Assembly: GCA_016219185.1 (NCBI GenBank)
Contig: JACRBZ010000044.1
Location: 1-47,930 of the forward strand
Length of the DNA stretch: 47,930 bases
Source: Deltaproteobacteria bacterium
GTDB taxonomy: Bacteria > Desulfobacterota > Desulfobacteria > Desulfobacterales > Desulfatirhabdiaceae
Direction of reading: 5' to 3'
Shown: in pieces, positions 37,652 through 46,877 of the stretch
How the letters are laid out: the number at the start of each line of letters is the position of its first letter
Numbering within the stretch: position 1 is the first letter of the stretch
The notes under the pieces: model-generated
Databases searched by the model: none
Told to the model about the DNA's origin: nothing
What the model saw: only the letters and a program-made list of their open reading frames with translations
Program-made: the position numbers and the translations under genes

Positions 37652-39592
37652 ATGTTAAAACGACTCTTATTTATTCGTGGTGCCGAAATCATTGCGCTTT
37701 TGCTGCTTGCGGCCATACCTCTGATGGTCAGCAATTCCTATGCACTCGGGCTGCTGACCCTGCTGGCCATTTACGGAATTCTTCTGATCGGACTGGATGT
37801 GACCGTGGGGTATCTGGGTCAGGTGAATCTGGCCCATGCCGCTTTCCTGGGGCTCGGCGCCTATGCGGCCGGTTTGAGTGTCTCGCTTCTGGGGTTTGGC
37901 ATGTTGGGCGCGCTCGCCGTCAGCATGCTGGTGGGCCTGATTCTCGGCGGCCTTTTGGCTTTTCCGGCACTGCGTCTGGAAGGTCCCCAGTTTGCTTTGG
38001 CGACCTTGAGTTTCTCTGCCCTGAGTGCCACCATTCTGAATGAATGGGAAGGTCTGACCGGTGGGGCACAGGGCCTGCAAGTGAGCCGTCCCATATTCTG
38101 GGGCCACGCCGTGAATGCTCAGGGGTTTTACTGGCTGTGCCTGATTCTTCTGACTCTGGTCTGGATGGGGATGCGTAACATGCTTTCGTCGCAGTGGGGA
38201 CGCGCTTTTGAAGCCCTGCGCGACAGCCCGATCGCCACCGATGCCATGGGAGTCGGCACCTATCGTCACAAAGTGGCTGGTTTTGCCATGGGTTCGGCCC
38301 TGGGTAGCCTGGCGGGCGGGCTCTATGCTTTTAATTTCCAGTATTTGCAACCGCAGAGTTTTGGTTATGAGCTCATGGTCATCCTGCTGCTGGGAGTGGT
38401 TTTAGGCGGTCGCAAGAGTTTATGGGGTGCTTTTTTTGGCGCTTCCCTGGTTGCCCTGCTACCCAATTTGCTGTCGAACCGGCTGCTGTTCGAAATCATT
38501 TCCGCGGTCGGCTTGATGGCAGCACTGCTGACGGGAGTACGGGGTCTGATGAAAAAGACCACCCAGCCATTTCAGGCGATTGCACCGATTCTTGCCATGG
38601 GCATACTTGTCGTGGGAGGGATGTTTGTAAAAAATACCGAAGATTGGCGCAAGGCGATTTTTGCCCTGATGCTGTTTTCGGTGGTGGTCGGGTTGCCCGA
38701 AGGCCTGATGGGATTTGCCGCCCGTTTTTTAACACAACTGTTCCGCATTGATCCGCCGGCCCTGCCTCCCGCAACTTTACTGGATACGGTGCTTCCGGAA
38801 AAGGCGCCGGATGGCGGACCGCTCCTGAAATTACAGGACTTGAAGCGCTATTTCGGCGGTGTCAAAGCCGTTGACGGAATCTCCGTAACGGTACATTCCG
38901 GTCAAATCCACGGTTTAATCGGCCCCAACGGGTCCGGTAAAAGTACGGCAGTAAATGTTATTTCCGGACTTTATGCCCCCTCGTCTGGCGAAATGCTGCT
39001 ACATGGCAAGGCCTTACCCAGGGGCATGTTCCATGTGGCGCGGACGGGCGTTTCGCGTACTTTCCAGAACCTGCAGCTTTTTAGCGAATTGTCTGCCCTG
39101 GACAATGTCATGGTTGCCATGAAAGGGGTTTACCGCACCCCGTTACCGCTGGTCCTGATGGGTCTGGCCAGGAGCGAGGAAAATCGTGCCCAGGCGGATG
39201 CTCTGGCCTTGCTGGAACTGGTCAGACTCAAGCATCATGCGCGTATCAGCGCCAAGGATTTGACCTATGGGGATCAGCGTTTCCTGGAAATCGCAAGAGC
39301 CCTGGCGCGTAAACCCGAGCTGTTGATTCTGGACGAACCCGCCGCGGGTCTGGCACTTCCCGATGTGAACAAACTGGTGGAAATCATCTGGCGCATTCAC
39401 CAGCGCGGCATCACCATCATTCTTATCGAACATCACATGGATGTGGTGAGCGAATTATGCAATGTGGTAACCGTGCTGGATGGCGGCAGGGTGATCGCGG
39501 AAGGATCTGCTGAAGAAGTAAAGCGTGATCCCAAAGTGATAGAGGCTTATCTGGGGACTGCCAATGATGCTGCCACTCCGGACGCTGTTTAA
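37652..39592 (+). CDS. Fused LivM permease and LivG ATPase (cluster 2)
   Basis: 646 residues joining two usually separate subunits. Residues 1-310 are a LivM-type permease (TVGYLGQVNLAHAAFLGLGA, LRLEGPQFALATLSFSALSA, loop GRAFEALRDSPIATDAMGVG). A second hydrophobic stretch of about 65 residues (APILAMGILVVGGMFV, then LFSVVVGLPEGLMGFAARFL) and a Pro-rich linker lead into a LivG-type ATPase from about 390: Walker A GPNGSGKST at about 424, signature LTYGDQRFLEIARALA, Walker B LLILDEPAAGL, H-loop IIIEHHMD-type (ILIEHHMD). The fusion fixes 1:1 stoichiometry. Frame is open and continuous, so it is not a missed stop. Confidence 0.93.
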   Translation: MLKRLLFIRGAEIIALLLLAAIPLMVSNSYALGLLTLLAIYGILLIGLDVTVGYLGQVNLAHAAFLGLGAYAAGLSVSLLGFGMLGALAVSMLVGLILGGLLAFPALRLEGPQFALATLSFSALSATILNEWEGLTGGAQGLQVSRPIFWGHAVNAQGFYWLCLILLTLVWMGMRNMLSSQWGRAFEALRDSPIATDAMGVGTYRHKVAGFAMGSALGSLAGGLYAFNFQYLQPQSFGYELMVILLLGVVLGGRKSLWGAFFGASLVALLPNLLSNRLLFEIISAVGLMAALLTGVRGLMKKTTQPFQAIAPILAMGILVVGGMFVKNTEDWRKAIFALMLFSVVVGLPEGLMGFAARFLTQLFRIDPPALPPATLLDTVLPEKAPDGGPLLKLQDLKRYFGGVKAVDGISVTVHSGQIHGLIGPNGSGKSTAVNVISGLYAPSSGEMLLHGKALPRGMFHVARTGVSRTFQNLQLFSELSALDNVMVAMKGVYRTPLPLVLMGLARSEENRAQADALALLELVRLKHHARISAKDLTYGDQRFLEIARALARKPELLILDEPAAGLALPDVNKLVEIIWRIHQRGITIILIEHHMDVVSELCNVVTVLDGGRVIAEGSAEEVKRDPKVIEAYLGTANDAATPDAV

Positions 39593-39610
39593 TAAGCGAG
39601 AGATACAAAG

Positions 39611-40327
39611 ATGTTAGTCGTTGAAAATCTATATGCGGGTTATGGCACCAGCAAGGTACTTACGGGCGCTTCCCTGGAAGTGGCGCAGGGCAAGATCGTG
39701 GCTCTGATCGGCGCCAATGGCGCCGGCAAAACCACCACCATGCGTGCAATCTCGGGGATGCTGAAGCCCGACAAGGGACGCGTTCTGCTTGACGGAAAAC
39801 CGGTACAGGGCCTGGACGCCTCCCGGATTGCCAGGCTGGGTCTTGCGCACTCTCCGGAAGGGCGTAAGGTTTTCGGACCGCTGTCAACCGAAGACAATCT
39901 GCTACTCGGGGCCTATAGCCACCTGCCGCTTTTTTTCGGTTTCCGCGCCAAATCCGCCAGGGGCCTTGAAAGGGTTTATGATCTGTTTCCACTCCTCAGG
40001 GAAAGACGGCTCCAGGCAGCAGGAACGCTGTCCGGAGGCGAGCAGCAGATGCTTGCCATCGGCCGGGCGCTCATGGCCAATCCCAAGGTCATGCTGCTGG
40101 ACGAGCCGTCCATGGGTTTAGCGCCGGTCATCGTGCAGGAAGTCTTTAACACCATTCGGCGCCTGAAAGCGGAGGGAATCACCTTGCTGCTGGTGGAGCA
40201 ATTTGCCAAAAGTGCACTGGAAGTGGCGGACTACGGCTATGTGATGGAACGCGGCCGTATTGTTGCCGAAGGCGCGCCCTCTGAGCTGCACAAGGACAAG
40301 CGGGTGCTTGAGGCCTATCTCGGGTAA
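39611..40327 (+). CDS. livF: Branched-chain amino-acid ABC ATPase LivF type (cluster 2)
   Basis: 238 residues. Walker A GANGAGKTT, signature LSGGEQQMLAIGRALM, Walker B VMLLDEPSMGL. Starts 18 bases after the LivM-LivG fusion gene and ends the second transporter operon. The 153 bases to psd hold no gene. Confidence 0.94.
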   Translation: MLVVENLYAGYGTSKVLTGASLEVAQGKIVALIGANGAGKTTTMRAISGMLKPDKGRVLLDGKPVQGLDASRIARLGLAHSPEGRKVFGPLSTEDNLLLGAYSHLPLFFGFRAKSARGLERVYDLFPLLRERRLQAAGTLSGGEQQMLAIGRALMANPKVMLLDEPSMGLAPVIVQEVFNTIRRLKAEGITLLLVEQFAKSALEVADYGYVMERGRIVAEGAPSELHKDKRVLEAYLG

Positions 40328-40480
40328 ATACAGGCGCCTCCAGCGGCTTTTTCGAGATAAATGCGCCATAATCCCAATTGGGTAATCATTGACATATTTC
40401 AGGAATATTGGTATAAATACTTCAATATTAATTTTTGCTCCAATGGGATTGCAGGCTTTCCGGAGCACTCACAGGGCGCC

Positions 40481-41161
40481 ATGATGGATAAATTTTCTCT
40501 GCCGGAATCTCCCAGCCGTTTTGCATTTCCCATTGCAAGCGCGGGATATCCCCTGATTTTTGCCTCCGTATTCGCAACAAGCGTACTGGCCCTGCTTCAA
40601 TTACGGGCACCGGCGCTTCTAGGACTTGCGGTTACTTTTTTCATCGCATATTTTTTCAGGGATCCGGACCGGGTTGTTCCGGTTTCCGATGGAGCGGTCA
40701 TCTCTCCGGCTGACGGCAGGGTGGTCATTGCCGGGAAAGTGGATGACACCCCTTATTATGATGGCCCCTGTCAGAAGGTCAGCATCTTCATGTCCGTGTT
40801 TAATGTCCATGTCAATCGCATCCCCCATGAGGGCCAGGTTGATAAAATCGAGTATCATCCGGGCAAGTTTGTGAACGCCAGCCTCGACAAGGCTTCCGAA
40901 GATAACGAACGAAACGCGGTTTTCATGATTTCGGACCAGGGTCAGCGGTTTTGTTTTGTTCAGATTGCCGGGCTTATCGCCAGGCGGATCATCTGTCATA
41001 TTCAGGCCGGAGAAACCGTTCACCGGGGACGGCGTTTTGGCATGATCTGCTTTGGATCGCGGCTGGATGTCTATCTTCCGATCGAGACCAAGCTCAATGT
41101 GACCGTTGGAGACAGGGTCAGGGCCGGAACGTCGATTTTGGGGTATTTTGCCGCCCTGTGA
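40481..41161 (+). CDS. psd: Phosphatidylserine decarboxylase proenzyme
   Basis: Pyruvoyl enzyme that makes phosphatidylethanolamine. 226 residues from ATG 40481; the short archaeal/bacterial type. A membrane-associated N-terminus (two hydrophobic stretches) is followed by ISPADGRV, SIFMSVFNVHVNRIPHEGQV and the self-cleavage site FGSRLDVYLP, where cleavage between Gly192 and Ser193 generates the pyruvoyl group. pssA, often adjacent, is not here. A strong terminator follows. Confidence 0.93.
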   Translation: MMDKFSLPESPSRFAFPIASAGYPLIFASVFATSVLALLQLRAPALLGLAVTFFIAYFFRDPDRVVPVSDGAVISPADGRVVIAGKVDDTPYYDGPCQKVSIFMSVFNVHVNRIPHEGQVDKIEYHPGKFVNASLDKASEDNERNAVFMISDQGQRFCFVQIAGLIARRIICHIQAGETVHRGRRFGMICFGSRLDVYLPIETKLNVTVGDRVRAGTSILGYFAAL

Positions 41162-41211
41162 GCATTCTCCAACTCCGGTTTAACCCAGCGCAGTTGGCAC
41201 TCCGTGTTATT

Positions 41212-41259
41212 CATGATCCTTGATGAAGCTGCCCGCCTCATCAAGGATCATGTTTTTTT
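41212..41259 (+). terminator. Rho-independent terminator after psd
   Basis: Perfect 15-base stem CATGATCCTTGATGA / TCATCAAGGATCATG with an 11-base loop, followed by TTTTTTT (41253-41259). It separates psd from asd, so asd needs its own promoter just downstream or readthrough. Confidence 0.93.
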
Positions 41260-41291
41260 ATTTATGGAAAAAGAAAACAGAGGTGATGACC

Positions 41292-42314
41292 ATGTCGAAA
41301 AAACAATTTCATGTTGCAGTGGCCGGAGCAACCGGGGCTGTTGGAAATCAAATGATTGCCTGCCTGGAAGAACGAAATTTTCCGGTCAAATCCATAAAAT
41401 TTCTGGCGTCTTTCCGCTCGGCGGGGAAAAAACTGAGTTTCAGGGGCGAGCCGGTGGTGGTTGAGGAAATGACGGAAAATTCCTTCAAAGGCATGGATAT
41501 TGCGTTGTTTTCAGCCGGCGGCAGCACCAGCGAGAAATTTGCACCGGTTGCGGCCGGATCCGGATGCGTGGTCATTGACAATTCCAGCGCCTGGCGAATG
41601 GACCCCCAGGTGCCGCTGGTAGTTCCGGAAGTCAACAGCCATGCCATTGCCGGCTATACGCAAAAAGGCATTATCGCCAATCCCAACTGCTCGACGATTC
41701 AGATGGTGGTGGCCTTAAATCCCATTCACCGGAAATTCGGCATCAAACGCATTGTTGTATCCACCTATCAGGCGGTTTCCGGTACGGGCCAGAAAGCCAT
41801 CGTCGAGCTGGATGCACAGGTTCGGGCGATCATGAACTCCCAGCCGGGTGAGAATAAAGTCTACCCGCATCGCATCGCATTCAACTGCCTTCCCCATATC
41901 GATGTGTTTCTGGATAACGGATATACCAAGGAAGAAATGAAAATGGTCCGTGAAACCCAGAAAATCATGGAAGACGACACCATCGGGGTAACGGCAACCA
42001 CGGTTCGGGTTCCGGTATTTTACTGCCATTCCGAATCCGTCAACATTGAAACCCGCCAGGCCATCACCCCTGAAGCGGTCAGGGACCTGCTGGGCAGTGC
42101 ACCCGGAGTTAAGGTTGTGGATGATCCCAAAACCAATACCTATCCCATGCCCATCGATGCCGCAGGCCAGGATTTGACCTATGTGGGCAGAATTCGAAAA
42201 GATGAGTCTCTTGCCAATGCCATCAACCTGTGGATTGTTGCCGATAACATTCGCAAAGGGGCGGCAACGAACGCTGTTCAGATTGCCGAGATTCTGGCTG
42301 AATCCTATTTGTGA
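41292..42314 (+). CDS. asd: Aspartate-semialdehyde dehydrogenase
   Basis: NADPH-dependent reduction of aspartyl phosphate to aspartate semialdehyde for lysine, diaminopimelate, threonine and methionine. 340 residues from ATG 41292 (AGAGGTG upstream); MTMSKK at 41286 is an alternative. Nucleotide-binding VAGATGAVGNQM, catalytic Cys133 in ANPNCSTIQ, STYQAVSGTGQKA, and the substrate-binding RVPVFYCHSE. Normal length. Confidence 0.97.
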   Translation: MSKKQFHVAVAGATGAVGNQMIACLEERNFPVKSIKFLASFRSAGKKLSFRGEPVVVEEMTENSFKGMDIALFSAGGSTSEKFAPVAAGSGCVVIDNSSAWRMDPQVPLVVPEVNSHAIAGYTQKGIIANPNCSTIQMVVALNPIHRKFGIKRIVVSTYQAVSGTGQKAIVELDAQVRAIMNSQPGENKVYPHRIAFNCLPHIDVFLDNGYTKEEMKMVRETQKIMEDDTIGVTATTVRVPVFYCHSESVNIETRQAITPEAVRDLLGSAPGVKVVDDPKTNTYPMPIDAAGQDLTYVGRIRKDESLANAINLWIVADNIRKGAATNAVQIAEILAESYL

Positions 42315-42391
42315 TGACAGCCGGTTAACTCGATCGTATCTTTATTTACGCAGTCGCATTTACGAAATATCTTTATTTCAGGAGCAATAAG

Positions 42392-42859
42392 TTGGATCGA
42401 ATACCCATGACAAAAGAGGGCCACATCGCCCTGAAAAATGAACTGGAACATTTGAAAAAAGTCGAAAGGCCTCAGAACATCAAGGCCATTGAAGAAGCGC
42501 GGGCACACGGAGACTTGTCGGAAAACGCCGAGTTTGAAGCTGCCAAGGACCGCCAGAGCTTTCTCGAAGGCCGAATTCGAGAACTGGGGTACAAACTGTC
42601 AAATGCGGACATCATTGATCCAAGCAAGCTCCCCAAAGACCGGGCCGCCTTTGGATGCCGGGTGCTTCTTGAAAACGTCGACACCGGAGAAACCGTTGAA
42701 TACCAACTGGTCGGCCCGGAAGAATCGAATATTGAGGAAGGCCGCATTTCCATCACATCCCCGCTGGGGCAGGCCATTATCGGTAAAAAACCTTCCGATG
42801 AACTGGTCCTGACCGCTCCGGGCGGAAAGCGCTGCTATGAACTTGTTGAAATCCTGTAA
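42392..42859 (+). CDS. greA: Transcription elongation factor GreA
   Basis: Rescues backtracked RNA polymerase by stimulating transcript cleavage. 155 residues from TTG 42392; this start is chosen because GGAG lies 8 bases before it and the resulting MDRIPMTKEGHIALKNELEH matches the family N-terminus, where an ATG start at 42407 would lose the first residues. The coiled-coil tip acidic residues are in ARAHGDLSENAEFEAAKDRQ. C-terminal FKBP-like domain ends GGKRCYELVEIL. Confidence 0.96.
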   Translation: MDRIPMTKEGHIALKNELEHLKKVERPQNIKAIEEARAHGDLSENAEFEAAKDRQSFLEGRIRELGYKLSNADIIDPSKLPKDRAAFGCRVLLENVDTGETVEYQLVGPEESNIEEGRISITSPLGQAIIGKKPSDELVLTAPGGKRCYELVEIL

Positions 42860-43009
42860 TTCAGTTAATAGTTTTAGACCAGAAGGCGATGTGCATGCTT
42901 AAGGGCATATGACAATTTAAGGCTGGTGGATAACAATTCGGGTCAGGCAGCGGGGCTCTTTGTCTTCTGACTCCTGACTCCTTTCATTATAGTTTCCGGA
43001 GGTGTTTTT

Positions 43010-43216
43010 GTGGCAAGAATTACAATCGACGATTGTCTGAAACGGGTACCCAACAGATTCCTTCTGGCCAACATGGTCTCCAGACGGGTCCGTCAGATCC
43101 GCGAGGGTTCCGAGTATCTGGTCAGTTCACCCAAGAATGAAGATATTGTCATTTCATTAAGAGAAGTTGCAGCCGGAAGAATCAAGCTGATCACCGAAAC
43201 CAACGACGGAGATTAG
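43010..43216 (+). CDS. rpoZ: RNA polymerase omega subunit
   Basis: 68 residues from GTG 43010 with CGGAGGTG before it. MARITIDDCLKRVPNRFLLA and RRVRQIREG are typical of omega, which aids beta-prime folding and carries part of the ppGpp site. The preceding 150 bases hold no gene, only a short direct repeat CTGACTCCTGACTCC. Confidence 0.95.
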   Translation: MARITIDDCLKRVPNRFLLANMVSRRVRQIREGSEYLVSSPKNEDIVISLREVAAGRIKLITETNDGD

Positions 43217-43233
43217 CCCCAATTAAGGAATCC

Positions 43234-44037
43234 GTGCTATTCAGGTCTTTGAACAGAGGGGTTGGCAAGGCCATTCATGACTATGACATGATTTCGAATG
43301 GCGATCGGATTGCCGTGGGGCTTTCCGGCGGACACGACAGCCTGACCCTTCTGTGGCTCTTGCGGGAACGGCTTCGGCGCATTCCCGTTCAGTATGAAAT
43401 CGTTCCCATTTACATTGATCCGGGATTTGAGCCCGGATTCGGCTCGGATTTGAAGGATTATTGCCGTCTGTGGGGACTTGAGCTCCGGGTGGAGGAAACC
43501 CGTCACGGCATACTGGCGCACAGCACGGAGAATCGGGAAAACCCCTGTTTTCTGTGTTCGCACCTGAGGCGAAAACGGCTGTTTGAAATCGCGGATGAAC
43601 AAGGCTGCCGAAAGCTGGCCCTGGGACACAACAAGGATGACCTGATTGAAACCTTGTTTTTAAATATCTGTTACGCCGGTGAAATCTGCACCATGGTGCC
43701 GTCCCAGAGTTTTTTTCAGGGAAAATTTACCGTGATACGGCCACTGGCCTTTGCGGATGAGACCATCATACGAAAATTCGCCAGGGAAAACCGGTTTCCA
43801 GTTTTTGACAACCCTTGTCCGACATCCAAAACATCCAAACGGAAAGAGATCAAGGAAATGCTCAATCGACTTTATCAGGGCAATACCAACGTCAAGGGAA
43901 ATATTTTCAGGGCATTGAGTCATGTGAGAACGGACTATCTGCTGAAAGACCACTCAAAACGCCGTAAGAGATCAGGAAACCGACATGAACCAACTCAGAC
44001 ATGGGAATCCGGACATGACGCCCCCTCTGCCCTGTAG
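43234..44037 (+). CDS. TtcA-like PP-loop ATPase (tRNA 2-thiolation family)
   Basis: 267 residues from GTG 43234 with AAGGAATCC before it. PP-loop VGLSGGHDSLTLLWLL, then CFLCSHLRRKRLFEIADEQG and LALGHNKDDLIETLFLN, the TtcA pattern with a CxxC pair; a third Cys in DNPCPTSK could complete the iron-sulfur site. TtcA makes 2-thiocytidine in tRNA. The PP-loop has His where most have Lys (SGGKDS), and the third motif is not CGSQ, so the exact substrate is uncertain. It overlaps folE2 by 53 bases. Confidence 0.8.
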   Translation: MLFRSLNRGVGKAIHDYDMISNGDRIAVGLSGGHDSLTLLWLLRERLRRIPVQYEIVPIYIDPGFEPGFGSDLKDYCRLWGLELRVEETRHGILAHSTENRENPCFLCSHLRRKRLFEIADEQGCRKLALGHNKDDLIETLFLNICYAGEICTMVPSQSFFQGKFTVIRPLAFADETIIRKFARENRFPVFDNPCPTSKTSKRKEIKEMLNRLYQGNTNVKGNIFRALSHVRTDYLLKDHSKRRKRSGNRHEPTQTWESGHDAPSAL

Positions 44038-44860
44038 CGCATCCATGAAAGACGTTCAGAATCAGCGGGACGACCGCAACATTCCCATCGACAAGGTGGG
44101 AATAAAGAATATTCGTTATCCCATCACGGTTCTGGACCGCCGAAACAGCAGGCAACACACCGTTGCTTCCATCAACATGTATGTGGATCTGCCGCATAAA
44201 TACAAGGGCACCCACATGAGCCGTTTTGTCGAACTGCTCCATCTGTTCCGGCCGGAAATCTCCCTCAAGCGCATCTCCGAGGTGCTGGATCGGATGAAAA
44301 AGCATCTCAATGCCGCATCCGCCCACATCGAAGTGACATTTCCGTATTTTATCGAAAAAAAAGCGCCGGTCAGCGGGGCTCCCGGCCTGATGGACTATAC
44401 CTGCAGGATTCTGGGATCCAGCGATCCTTCCGGCGGCCTCGATCTGGTTTCCGAGGTGATCGTTCCGATTTCATCGGTCTGCCCCTGTTCCAAGGAGATC
44501 AGCGATGTGGGCGCCCACAATCAGCGGGGAGAGGTTCGGCTGAGCACCCGGTTCAAGAAATTCATCTGGATGGAAGACATGATAGAGCTGGTTGAAACCT
44601 GCTCATCCTGTGAAGTCTACTCCATCCTGAAGCGGGTGGATGAAAAATTCGTCACGGAAAAAGGCTTTACCAATCCTAAATTTGTCGAAGACATTGTCCG
44701 GGACGTCGCCAAAAAGCTTTATGCGGACAACAATATCACCTGGTTTTCCGTCAGCGCGGAGAATTTTGAATCCATTCACAATCACAGCGCCTATGCGCAT
44801 ATCACCAGCGGACAGATTCACACGGAAACCAGCCAGGAAGCAAATAAACTAAAAAACTGA
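43985..44860 (+). CDS. folE2: GTP cyclohydrolase FolE2 type
   Basis: Metal-dependent GTP cyclohydrolase IB making dihydroneopterin triphosphate for folate or queuosine-type pathways, used in place of FolE. 291 residues. Family motifs: DVQNQRDDRNIPIDKVGIKN, RNSRQHTVASINMYVDLP, the catalytic Cys region SSVCPCSKEISDVGAHNQRG, and NFESIHNHSAYAHI. ATG 43985 has AGGAAACC before it but overlaps the previous gene by 53 bases; ATG 44045 (MKDVQNQR) would avoid the overlap but lacks a ribosome site. Confidence 0.95.
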   Translation: MNQLRHGNPDMTPPLPCSASMKDVQNQRDDRNIPIDKVGIKNIRYPITVLDRRNSRQHTVASINMYVDLPHKYKGTHMSRFVELLHLFRPEISLKRISEVLDRMKKHLNAASAHIEVTFPYFIEKKAPVSGAPGLMDYTCRILGSSDPSGGLDLVSEVIVPISSVCPCSKEISDVGAHNQRGEVRLSTRFKKFIWMEDMIELVETCSSCEVYSILKRVDEKFVTEKGFTNPKFVEDIVRDVAKKLYADNNITWFSVSAENFESIHNHSAYAHITSGQIHTETSQEANKLKN

Positions 44861-44901
44861 GATGGACCGCCAGAGATTCTCAATCTCCCCCATCCTTTTC
44901 T

Positions 44902-46122
44902 TTAAGAGCCGGCGAGCCCCCGGATGATTTCCATCACGGGATCAGCGGTTTTGCCGGGGGTATTGATCATGACCACGAACCGGTAACTCCCCCCATTGCC
45001 GTCCTCGATAAACCCCGCCCGGGTGCGAACCCCATCCAGCGTTCCGGTCTTAAACAGCTCGTTTCCCTGCCTTCGCATCAACTGCCGATACGGATAAAAC
45101 CGGACCAGAAGCTGATCCATATGCATCGCGGAAAGTCTGTTCTCCCTTGAAATCCCCGACCCTTCGGCAAGTTGAAGGGTTTCGATTTGCAGTTCTTTTC
45201 GAAGGAATTCCTGTGAGGCCCGAATGCCCTTATCGATTGTTCCGGGCAGTCCGTACGCCTGTATGCCGGCTGCAATGAAAAGCTGATTGGCGATAAAATT
45301 ATTCGAAAATTCCATCAGTTTGGATATCACCTCGGTCAGCACATAGGGAGAAGCAAACCGGACCAGAAGCCTGTCCCCGTCTTCAACCCTGCCGATTCGA
45401 ATCTGTCCGGACGAGGCCATCCCTTGCTGGAGCAGAAAACTGGCGACCAGATGCCCGGCATACAGCGCGCTTTCTCCCTGGGAATGAGAAAACACGATCC
45501 TTCCGGAGTCCGTTCCCGAAGCGCGGATTCGGGATAAGACAAAAGGAACCATCGGGGTTTGGGGCTCAGCACTGACGTATTTGCCGCCGGATGTTTTCTG
45601 AAAGCAGATGGTGTTGAAATTGGCACTGAATGCCCCGTTTGGAGCATCGTAAGGCTCCGTGGTCTCGGTGACTCCGGGAATCCGCAGGGGCTGCTGAAAA
45701 GCCGAATCATCCAGGATCATATCCTTGTAATGGTGGATATGGGCTTGAAGCTGTCTGGAAAAATCCGGCATCACATCCGACACAAATAAGGGATCACCGA
45801 ACCCCTTGATCTTCAGATTCTGATCCTTGTCCGAATAGCACTCGGTAACAAATCGAAAATCCTCACCGAGATAGTGAAGCGCCACCAGGGCGGTCAGGAT
45901 TTTAAGGGTCGATGCCGGATACAGCAGCTTTTCGGCGTTTCTGGATGCCAGAATCTTTCCCCGGGGATCGGTTAACAGCACCGCATCCTTTTCCTGAATC
46001 AGGGAAAGCATCCGCGATACCGTCTGCGTCTGATCCGCAAAGGCCGGCAAACCCATGCTTCCCAAAAGACACAGCAGAAAAACCCCTGTTACGAAAAAGC
46101 TTTCAAAGCCTGTTTTTCTCAT
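44902..46122 (-). CDS. dacB: D-alanyl-D-alanine carboxypeptidase (PBP4/S13 family)
   Basis: Periplasmic penicillin-binding protein trimming or opening peptidoglycan peptides. 406 residues with signal peptide MRKTGFESFFVTGVFLLCLL, cleaved at AFA-DQT. Active-site motifs in order: SxxK as ASTLKI, SxN as SNN in EFSNNFIANQ, and KTG in FKTGTLDGVRTR. Shorter than E. coli DacB, with less insert sequence. Its start follows the dtd stop by one base, so the two are co-transcribed; it converges with folE2. Confidence 0.93.
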   Translation of the reverse strand: MRKTGFESFFVTGVFLLCLLGSMGLPAFADQTQTVSRMLSLIQEKDAVLLTDPRGKILASRNAEKLLYPASTLKILTALVALHYLGEDFRFVTECYSDKDQNLKIKGFGDPLFVSDVMPDFSRQLQAHIHHYKDMILDDSAFQQPLRIPGVTETTEPYDAPNGAFSANFNTICFQKTSGGKYVSAEPQTPMVPFVLSRIRASGTDSGRIVFSHSQGESALYAGHLVASFLLQQGMASSGQIRIGRVEDGDRLLVRFASPYVLTEVISKLMEFSNNFIANQLFIAAGIQAYGLPGTIDKGIRASQEFLRKELQIETLQLAEGSGISRENRLSAMHMDQLLVRFYPYRQLMRRQGNELFKTGTLDGVRTRAGFIEDGNGGSYRFVVMINTPGKTADPVMEIIRGLAGS

Positions 46123-46123
46123 G

Positions 46124-46564
46124 TCATTTACTATCCAGAATCAACGTGACGGGTCCGTCATTAATCAGTGCAACATCCATCATGGCGCGAAATTGGCCGG
46201 TTTTCACGGCAACACCTTTTTCCCGGACCAGTTCAACAAACACTTCATAGAGATGCTCGGCCTTTTCCGGTCCGGCTGCCTGAATATATGATGGCCGCCT
46301 GCCCTTGCGACAATCCCCCAGCAGCGTAAACTGCGATACCACGAGCATCTCGCCCCGGGTATCCATCAGCGATCGGTTCATTTTTCCGGTTTCATCCTCA
46401 AAAATCCGCAAGTGCGGAATCTTCTCCGAAAGAAACCCCGCATCCCCCGAGTCATCCGCTTCGGACACACCCAGCAGCACCAGAAGCCCCGGACCGATCC
46501 GGCTGATCATCTGGTTGTTGACGGTTACCGAACTCTCCTTAACCCGCTGAACCACTGCACGCAT
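46124..46564 (-). CDS. dtd: D-aminoacyl-tRNA deacylase
   Basis: Removes D-amino acids mischarged to tRNA. 146 residues: [34 protein letters not shown] and the C-terminal [12 protein letters not shown] with the Gly-cis-Pro motif. AAGGAAG lies 7 bases before the start. First gene of the dtd-dacB pair. Confidence 0.97.
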   Translation of the reverse strand: MRAVVQRVKESSVTVNNQMISRIGPGLLVLLGVSEADDSGDAGFLSEKIPHLRIFEDETGKMNRSLMDTRGEMLVVSQFTLLGDCRKGRRPSYIQAAGPEKAEHLYEVFVELVREKGVAVKTGQFRAMMDVALINDGPVTLILDSK

Positions 46565-46877
46565 GAGACTTCCTTATTATTTATTTCCGGACCAGAGCCC
46601 TTAAATGTTCGATCTTGAATTTACCAGTCGCGATAATCCACATCAGGTTGTCAAGCAAGCTGCAAATGCACAAACCGTTTGCTGGCGAGCTGTTTTTCTT
46701 TTCAATATTAACGACAACAGGGCTCGTATATCCCAATTCCTGAAAGAGCCGCAAGGATTTATTCGGATTTTCTCGGAAAATCCCTTAACTCAATGGCACT
46801 GAGCTTTCCCTCACACGGTACATGGATGCCATGCATCACATCGCTCTGCATGCCCAATTTTGGGGAACCACCTCACT
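46565..46877. other. 313-base gap between dtd and the selenoprotein gene; possible decayed sequence
   Basis: No gene can be supported. On the minus strand a frame without a standard start is open at 46584-46784 (67 codons; NPNKSLRLFQELGYTSPV, then NIEKK), and another short frame just after the selenoprotein stop reads IHVPCEGKLSAIELRDFPRK. On the plus strand 46605-46802 is also open. None has a ribosome site and they exclude each other. This may be remnant DNA from an insertion. Confidence 0.3.

Noticed and set aside
41195..41212. TTGGCAC as a sigma-54 -24 element before asd
   Set aside because: The -12 part does not match (TTAT in place of TTGC) and the site runs into the psd terminator.
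46605..46802. Plus-strand ORF of 65 codons between dtd and the selenoprotein gene
   Set aside because: No ribosome site, no recognisable motif, and an equally open frame on the other strand.
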